Of a DNA stretch of 9,855 nt, positions 6,646-9,855 are shown one piece after another. Where the stretch lies: assembly GCA_000432335.1 (NCBI GenBank), contig HF995409.1, positions 6,690-16,544 of the forward strand. Reading direction: 5' to 3'. The stretch's first letter is position 1, and each line of letters begins with the position of its first letter. The notes beneath the pieces are model-generated. The model did not search any database. It was not told the DNA's origin and saw only the letters and a list, made by a program, of their open reading frames with translations. The position numbers and the translations under genes were made by a program. The stretch is from Firmicutes bacterium CAG:646 (GTDB taxonomy: Bacteria > Bacillota > Clostridia > Lachnospirales > Lachnospiraceae).

Positions 6646-6677
6646 GAATTGTGAAAGTGCGCAGCACGAAACAATTC
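6646..6677. repeat. Two-tier hairpin between nifS and nifU
   Basis: GAATTGT (6646-6652) pairs with ACAATTC (6671-6677), and inside them GTGC (6657-6660) pairs with GCAC (6664-6667) across GCA. It is the only sizeable spacer in the operon (98 nt, 6632-6729). No T-run follows, so it is not an intrinsic terminator. It may be an mRNA processing or stability element or a small dispersed palindrome. No convincing nifU promoter was found in the spacer. Confidence 0.5.
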
Positions 6678-6729
6678 GTCAGGCAGCTTGTAATTCTAAT
6701 ATCATAAAAATACATGGAGGAAATTAAGA

Positions 6730-7173
6730 ATGTACAGTGATAAAGTTATGGATCATTTTCAGAATCCAAGAAATGTAGGAGAAATCGAGGACGCCAGCGG
6801 CGTAGGAACCGTAGGAAATGCAAAATGCGGGGATATTATGCGGATGTATCTGGATGTAGATGAAAACGGCGTCATTCAGGACTGCAAATTTAAAACTTTC
6901 GGCTGCGGAGCAGCAGTGGCAACCAGCAGTATGGCAACCGAGCTGGTAAAAGGAAAGACTATCCAGGAGGCGCTTCAGGTGACAAACAAGGCAGTTATGG
7001 AAGCTCTGGATGGACTTCCGCCGGTAAAAGTACACTGTTCTTTGCTGGCAGAGGAAGCAATCCATGCAGCGCTCTGGGATTATGCAGAGAAAAAAGGTAT
7101 CAAGATCGAAGGACTTACCAAACCAAAATCCGATATTCACGAGGGTGAAGAGGAAGAAGAGGAAGAGTATTAA
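6730..7173 (+). CDS. nifU: Fe-S cluster assembly scaffold NifU/IscU
   Basis: This 147-residue protein is a one-domain NifU_N/IscU scaffold on which 2Fe-2S clusters are built from NifS sulfur in the cytoplasm. The N-terminus MYSDKVMDHFQNPRNVGEI is diagnostic. The three conserved ligand cysteines are Cys33 in NAKCGDIM, with the flanking Asp35, Cys59 in FGCGAAVATSSM, and Cys103 in VHCSLLAEEAI. It lacks the LPPVK-flanked HscA context of chaperone-dependent systems only in part: LPPVK is present at 96-100, although no HscA or HscB gene lies nearby. GGAGG (6716-6720) lies 9 nt before the ATG. The C-terminus carries an acidic tail, EGEEEEEEEY, beyond the usual fold. The purine-rich codons for that tail overlap the likely ribosome binding site of mnmA, and the TAA shares its last A with the mnmA ATG. 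Gene order nifS-nifU supports the function. Confidence 0.93.
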   Translation: MYSDKVMDHFQNPRNVGEIEDASGVGTVGNAKCGDIMRMYLDVDENGVIQDCKFKTFGCGAAVATSSMATELVKGKTIQEALQVTNKAVMEALDGLPPVKVHCSLLAEEAIHAALWDYAEKKGIKIEGLTKPKSDIHEGEEEEEEEY

Positions 7174-8246
7174 TGAAAAAAAAGGTGATCGTAGGGCTGT
7201 CCGGAGGAGTAGACTCCTCTGTGGCAGCCTGGCTGCTGAAACAGGAAGGTTATGAAGTGATCGGTGTGACCATGCAGATCTGGCAGGATGAAGAGGAGAC
7301 GGTGCAGGAGGAGAATGGAGGCTGCTGCGGTCTTTCTGCCGTGGATGATGCCAGACGGGTAGCGCAGCTTCTGGACATTCCTTATTATGTGATGAACTTC
7401 AAAAAAGAATTTAAGGCAAATGTCATGGACTATTTTACCAGAGAGTATCTGTGCGGAAGAACGCCCAATCCCTGTATTGCCTGCAACCGCCATGTAAAGT
7501 GGGAGGCGCTTCTTCAAAGAAGCCTTGCCATCGGGGCAGATTATATTGCCACGGGTCATTACGCAAGAATCGAACAGCTTCCCAATGGAAGATATGCCAT
7601 CCGAAATTCCGTAACGGCGGCGAAGGATCAGACGTATGCCCTCTACAATCTCACCCAGGATCAGCTTGCACATACCCTGATGCCGGTGGGTGCGTATACC
7701 AAAGACGAGATTCGTCAGATGGCGGAAAGGATCGGGCTTCCGGTAGCCCGCAAAAAAGATTCCCAGGAAATCTGTTTTATTCCTGACAAGGATTATGCAG
7801 GGTATATTCGTGGAACCGGGCTGGGAGAAATCAAGGAAGGCAATTTTGTCAATGCCGAAGGTGAGATTCTGGGAAAACACAAAGGCATCATCCATTACAC
7901 GATAGGGCAGCGAAAGGGCTTAAATCTTTCTCTGGGACATCCTGTATTTGTCCAGGAAATCCGTCCGGATACGAATGAAGTGGTGCTGGGCAGCAACGAA
8001 GATTTGTTTACTCATGTGGTCCGGGCAGAAAAATTAAACTTCATGGCAGTGGAAGATATCACAAAAGAGGTGGAAGCTTTTGGAAAAATCCGTTATAATC
8101 ATAAAGGAGGAGCGTGTCGGGTAAAACGGATCGGAGAAGATCTGCTGGAATGCAGATTTGAGGAACCGGTTCGGGCAGTTACACCGGGACAGGCTCTTGT
8201 ACTATACCAGCAAGACCATGTACTTGGAGGAGGAACGATTGTATGA
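7173..8246 (+). CDS. mnmA: tRNA-specific 2-thiouridylase MnmA
   Basis: MnmA (TrmU) adenylates and then thiolates U34 of tRNA-Glu, -Gln and -Lys with persulfide sulfur derived from a cysteine desulfurase. The 357-residue protein has the PP-loop ATP site GLSGGVDSSVAAW at about 8-20, then GGCCGLSAVDDARRVA, GRTPNPCIACNRHVKW with catalytic Cys101 (and Cys104), IATGHYARI, and KKDSQEICFIPD with Cys201. E. coli MnmA uses Cys102 and Cys199. The C-terminal part, with HYTIGQRKGLNLSLGHPVFV, is the usual tRNA-binding and beta-barrel portion. Its ATG overlaps the nifU stop by one base (TAATG) and it overlaps the next gene by four (ATGA). In Bacillus, trmU follows a cysteine desulfurase and cymR, the same logic with nifU added here. 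The gene is complete and unbroken, although its sulfur donor, nifS, appears frameshifted. Confidence 0.96.
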   Translation: MKKKVIVGLSGGVDSSVAAWLLKQEGYEVIGVTMQIWQDEEETVQEENGGCCGLSAVDDARRVAQLLDIPYYVMNFKKEFKANVMDYFTREYLCGRTPNPCIACNRHVKWEALLQRSLAIGADYIATGHYARIEQLPNGRYAIRNSVTAAKDQTYALYNLTQDQLAHTLMPVGAYTKDEIRQMAERIGLPVARKKDSQEICFIPDKDYAGYIRGTGLGEIKEGNFVNAEGEILGKHKGIIHYTIGQRKGLNLSLGHPVFVQEIRPDTNEVVLGSNEDLFTHVVRAEKLNFMAVEDITKEVEAFGKIRYNHKGGACRVKRIGEDLLECRFEEPVRAVTPGQALVLYQQDHVLGGGTIV

Positions 8247-9037
8247 TAGCGGATTGTCATATGCATACGGAATTTTCAGCGGACAGTGAAACAAAGATCA
8301 CCGACCAGGTGGAGCGGGCGATACAGCTCGGGCTTCCCCACATTTGTTTTACCGATCACATGGATATGGATTATCCAGGGGGAGATTTTCAACTGAATAC
8401 GGAAAGCTATGTAAAGCGCGTATTAGAGGTACAGGAAGAGTATAAGGACCGTATTTCTATCGGGCTGGGAGTGGAAGTGGGACTGCAGGAACATTTGCAG
8501 GAGCGGCTGCAGGAATATATCCACCGATATCCCTTTGATTTTGTCATCGGTTCCATGCACCTGATCTACGGGGAAGATCCTTACTTTGGAAAAATCTTTG
8601 ACCGGATCGGGGATGGAGAGGCTTACAGGGAATATTTTCAGGCTACCCATAAGGCTTTGAAAAAAGCGCCGGACGTTCACACACTGGGACATCTGGATTA
8701 TGTGGTTCGATATGGAAAAGAAAAAGATAAGGGATATTCTTATAAAAAATATCAGGATGAGATCGATGCGATCCTGAAACTTCTGATTGAAAAGGGGATT
8801 GCCCTCGAAGTGAATACGGCTGGATTTCGGATGCTTTCTTTTCCCAATCCCCATCCGGATGTGATTCGAAGATACCGGGAACTGGGAGGAGAGATGATCA
8901 CCATAGGATCGGATGCCCACACCCCTCAGGTAATGGCTTACGGCTATGAGAAATTGCCTGCAATGCTGGAAACCTGCGGATTCCGGTATTATACGGTATT
9001 TCGTCAGAGAAAACCGGAGTTTATTAAAATAAAATAA
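8243..9037 (+). CDS. hisJ: PHP-domain phosphoesterase, histidinol-phosphatase (HisJ/HisK) family
   Basis: This 264-residue protein has the full polymerase-and-histidinol-phosphatase metal set: DCHMHTEFSADS (His6, His8), FTDH (Asp38, His39), GVEVG (Glu78), GSMHL (His106), GHLDY (His150) and GSDAHTP (Asp224, His226). Length and the ending, GFRYYTVFRQRKPEFI, fit the HisJ/HisK family, which removes phosphate from L-histidinol phosphate in histidine synthesis. The ATG overlaps the mnmA stop (ATGA), and GGAGGAGG (8226-8233) precedes it by 9 nt, so translation is coupled. No histidine genes are nearby. The substrate may therefore differ from histidinol phosphate, since PHP proteins include other phosphoesterases. 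The catalytic family is secure; the specific substrate is inferred from similarity. No strong terminator follows. An AT-only stem at 9019-9039 with T6 at 9047-9052 is too weak to rely on. Confidence 0.85.
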   Translation: MIADCHMHTEFSADSETKITDQVERAIQLGLPHICFTDHMDMDYPGGDFQLNTESYVKRVLEVQEEYKDRISIGLGVEVGLQEHLQERLQEYIHRYPFDFVIGSMHLIYGEDPYFGKIFDRIGDGEAYREYFQATHKALKKAPDVHTLGHLDYVVRYGKEKDKGYSYKKYQDEIDAILKLLIEKGIALEVNTAGFRMLSFPNPHPDVIRRYRELGGEMITIGSDAHTPQVMAYGYEKLPAMLETCGFRYYTVFRQRKPEFIKIK

Positions 9038-9062
9038 ACGGATAGGTTTTTTCAAAATAGGC

Positions 9063-9091
9063 TTGAATTTTTGGTACAAATTAGGTAAAAT
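9063..9091 (+). promoter_or_regulatory. Sigma-A-type promoter of gap
   Basis: TTGAAT (9063-9068) and TAAAAT (9086-9091) are 17 bp apart, with the start near 9098 and a leader of about 70 nt. The -10 box lies inside a perfect palindrome, so a bound regulator would block it. The promoter is separate from the upstream operon. Confidence 0.7.
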
Positions 9092-9098
9092 ACCTAAT
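9080..9098. promoter_or_regulatory. Operator-like perfect palindrome over the gap -10 box
   Basis: ATTAGGTA-AAA-TACCTAAT is a perfect 8-3-8 inverted repeat covering the -10 box up to +1. A further TAGGT at 9098-9102 follows, so three half-site-like units are present (9082-9086, 9092-9096, 9098-9102). The binding protein is not identifiable from sequence. The TTAGG core recalls DtxR-family boxes only loosely, and the half-site differs from that of the iscR palindrome. Confidence 0.55.
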
Positions 9099-9101
9099 AG
9101 G

Positions 9102-9119
9102 TTGATGTTTCTTTAACAA
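9102..9119. promoter_or_regulatory. Candidate Rex-like redox operator in the gap leader
   Basis: TTGATGTTTCTTTAACAA compares with the Rex consensus TTGTTAA-N4-TTAACAA. The right half is perfect (7/7) and the left half is 4/7. It lies just after the predicted +1. Rex senses the NADH/NAD ratio, and gap makes NADH, so the link is sensible but unproven. Confidence 0.3.
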
Positions 9120-9153
9120 TCATCTAAGAAACTCACAAATTTTATTTACTTTT

Positions 9154-9159
9154 AGGAGG
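9154..9159 (+). promoter_or_regulatory. Ribosome binding site that decides the gap start
   Basis: AGGAGG lies 1 nt before the ATG at 9161 but 10 nt before the ATG at 9170. It therefore favours the downstream start, which also gives the standard MAVKVAINGFGRIGR. Confidence 0.8.
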
Positions 9160-9169
9160 AATGAAAATC

Positions 9170-9855
9170 ATGGCAGTAAAAGTAGCAATTAATGGTTTTG
9201 GACGTATTGGACGTCTTGCATTCAGACAGATGTTCGGAGCAGAAGGATTTGAAATCGTAGCTATTAACGATCTGACCTCTCCGAAGATGTTAGCTCACTT
9301 ACTGAAATACGATTCTACACAGGGAAGATATGCTCTGGCTGACACTGTAACAGCTGGTGAAGATTCTATCACTGTTGACGGAAAAGAAATTAAAATCTAC
9401 GCAAAAGCAAACGCAGCAGAACTTCCTTGGGGAGAAATCGGTGTTGACGTAGTTCTGGAGTGTACAGGATTCTACACATCCAAAGATAAAGCTCAGGCTC
9501 ATATCGATGCTGGCGCTAAACACGTTATCATTTCCGCTCCGGCAGGAAACGACCTTAAGACAATCGTTTACAATGTAAACCACGAAGGTCTTACAAGCGA
9601 ACACGAAACATTAACAGAAAATGATAACATCATTTCTGCAGCTTCCTGTACAACAAACTGCTTAGCTCCTATGGCAAAAGCATTAAATGACTTAGCTGAA
9701 ATCCAGTCTGGTATTATGTGCACAATTCACGCTTACACAGGTGATCAGATGACACTACGGACCGCAGAGAAAAGGCGATCTGAGAAGATCCCGTGCAGCT
9801 GCAGTTAATATCGTTCCGAACAGCACAGGTGCTGCAAAAGCTATCGGTCTTGTTA
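9170..9855 (+). pseudogene. gap: Glyceraldehyde-3-phosphate dehydrogenase, frameshifted and cut by the window edge
   Basis: GAPDH converts glyceraldehyde 3-phosphate, phosphate and NAD to 1,3-bisphosphoglycerate in glycolysis. The N-terminal Rossmann motif AINGFGRIGR, Asp34 in INDL (favouring NAD over NADP), the catalytic Cys160 in SAASCTTNCLAP and His187 in CTIHAYTGDQ are all present. After DQMTL (Leu196) the frame shifts into RTAEKRRSEKIP and stops at 9806-9808. The next frame continues from 9759 as GPQRKGDLRRSRAAAVNIVP, the standard GAPDH sequence. The family expects DQMTLDGPQ, and only one base (9758) remains where the Asp codon should be, so a 2-nt deletion fits. The rest runs off the window. 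Codon choice (many GCT, TCT, GTT, ACA) is more AT-ending than in the preceding operon, as expected for high expression. A real loss of the main GAPDH would be surprising, so a sequence error or a second copy is likely. Confidence 0.88.

Noticed and set aside
6674..6702. Possible promoter for nifU
   Set aside because: TAATAT has no acceptable -35 partner, and TTGTAA pairs with a -10 that would put the start beyond the ribosome binding site.
9019..9052. Possible terminator after the PHP gene
   Set aside because: GTTTATT/AATAAAC is an AT-only 7-bp stem and the T6 run starts seven bases beyond it, so it is too weak to call.
1..9855. CRISPR array, tRNA or rRNA gene, transposase, prophage or toxin-antitoxin system
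   Set aside because: No spaced repeats, cloverleaf, rRNA-like sequence or mobile-element protein was seen. The only recombinase is the housekeeping XerD.

Overview
The window looks like chromosomal DNA of a moderate-GC, low-to-mid GC Firmicute of the Lachnospiraceae/Clostridia type (Blautia- or Ruminococcus-like). This rests on strong AGGAGG ribosome binding sites, sporulation-family genes (SpoIIM-like, SpoVB-like), a dacF-spoIIM-xerD neighbourhood related to that of endospore formers, and an Rrf2-NifS-NifU-MnmA cluster related to cymR-yrvO-trmU of Bacillus. The genus is an inference; the window contains no rRNA or other decisive marker. Nothing seen identifies a new multi-gene system. The content is mostly core metabolism and housekeeping, and the interest lies in regulatory DNA, one structured intergenic element and two broken reading frames.

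Layout. Positions 1-2031 (+): the C-terminal part of a D-alanyl-D-alanine carboxypeptidase (dacF-like), a SpoIIM-like membrane protein, then xerD with its own sigma-A-type promoter and an intrinsic terminator that contains its stop codon. Positions 2044-2143: a 93-bp imperfect palindrome with a T-tract on its minus-strand side, lying between convergent genes. Positions 2190-4814 (-): a class I DAHP synthase with its own promoter, preceded by a SpoVB/MurJ-like MOP-superfamily flippase. Positions 4841-4919: divergent overlapping promoters for the flippase and the iscR-like gene, with a perfect 8-3-8 palindrome at the iscR start site. Positions 4947-9037 (+): a tightly packed operon, iscR-like regulator, nifS/iscS cysteine desulfurase (frameshifted here), nifU/iscU scaffold, mnmA tRNA 2-thiouridylase and a PHP-family histidinol-phosphatase-like gene. 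Positions 9063-9855 (+): a promoter with a second 8-3-8 palindrome over its -10 box and a possible Rex-like site, then the start of gap (GAPDH), also frameshifted.

How the genes work together. The central operon is a sulfur-mobilisation unit. NifS would take sulfur from cysteine, NifU would build Fe-S clusters on its cysteines, and MnmA would use persulfide sulfur to thiolate U34 of tRNAs. The Rrf2 regulator at the head has three clustered cysteines and probably senses Fe-S status, acting on the palindrome in its own promoter. The PHP phosphoesterase is translationally coupled to mnmA but has no obvious link to sulfur.

Two breaks deserve caution. nifS carries a 23-bp imperfect tandem duplication, and gap appears to lack 2 nt. 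Both would inactivate important proteins. The sharp restoration of a perfect family match after each break points either to sequence or assembly error or to very recent mutation.
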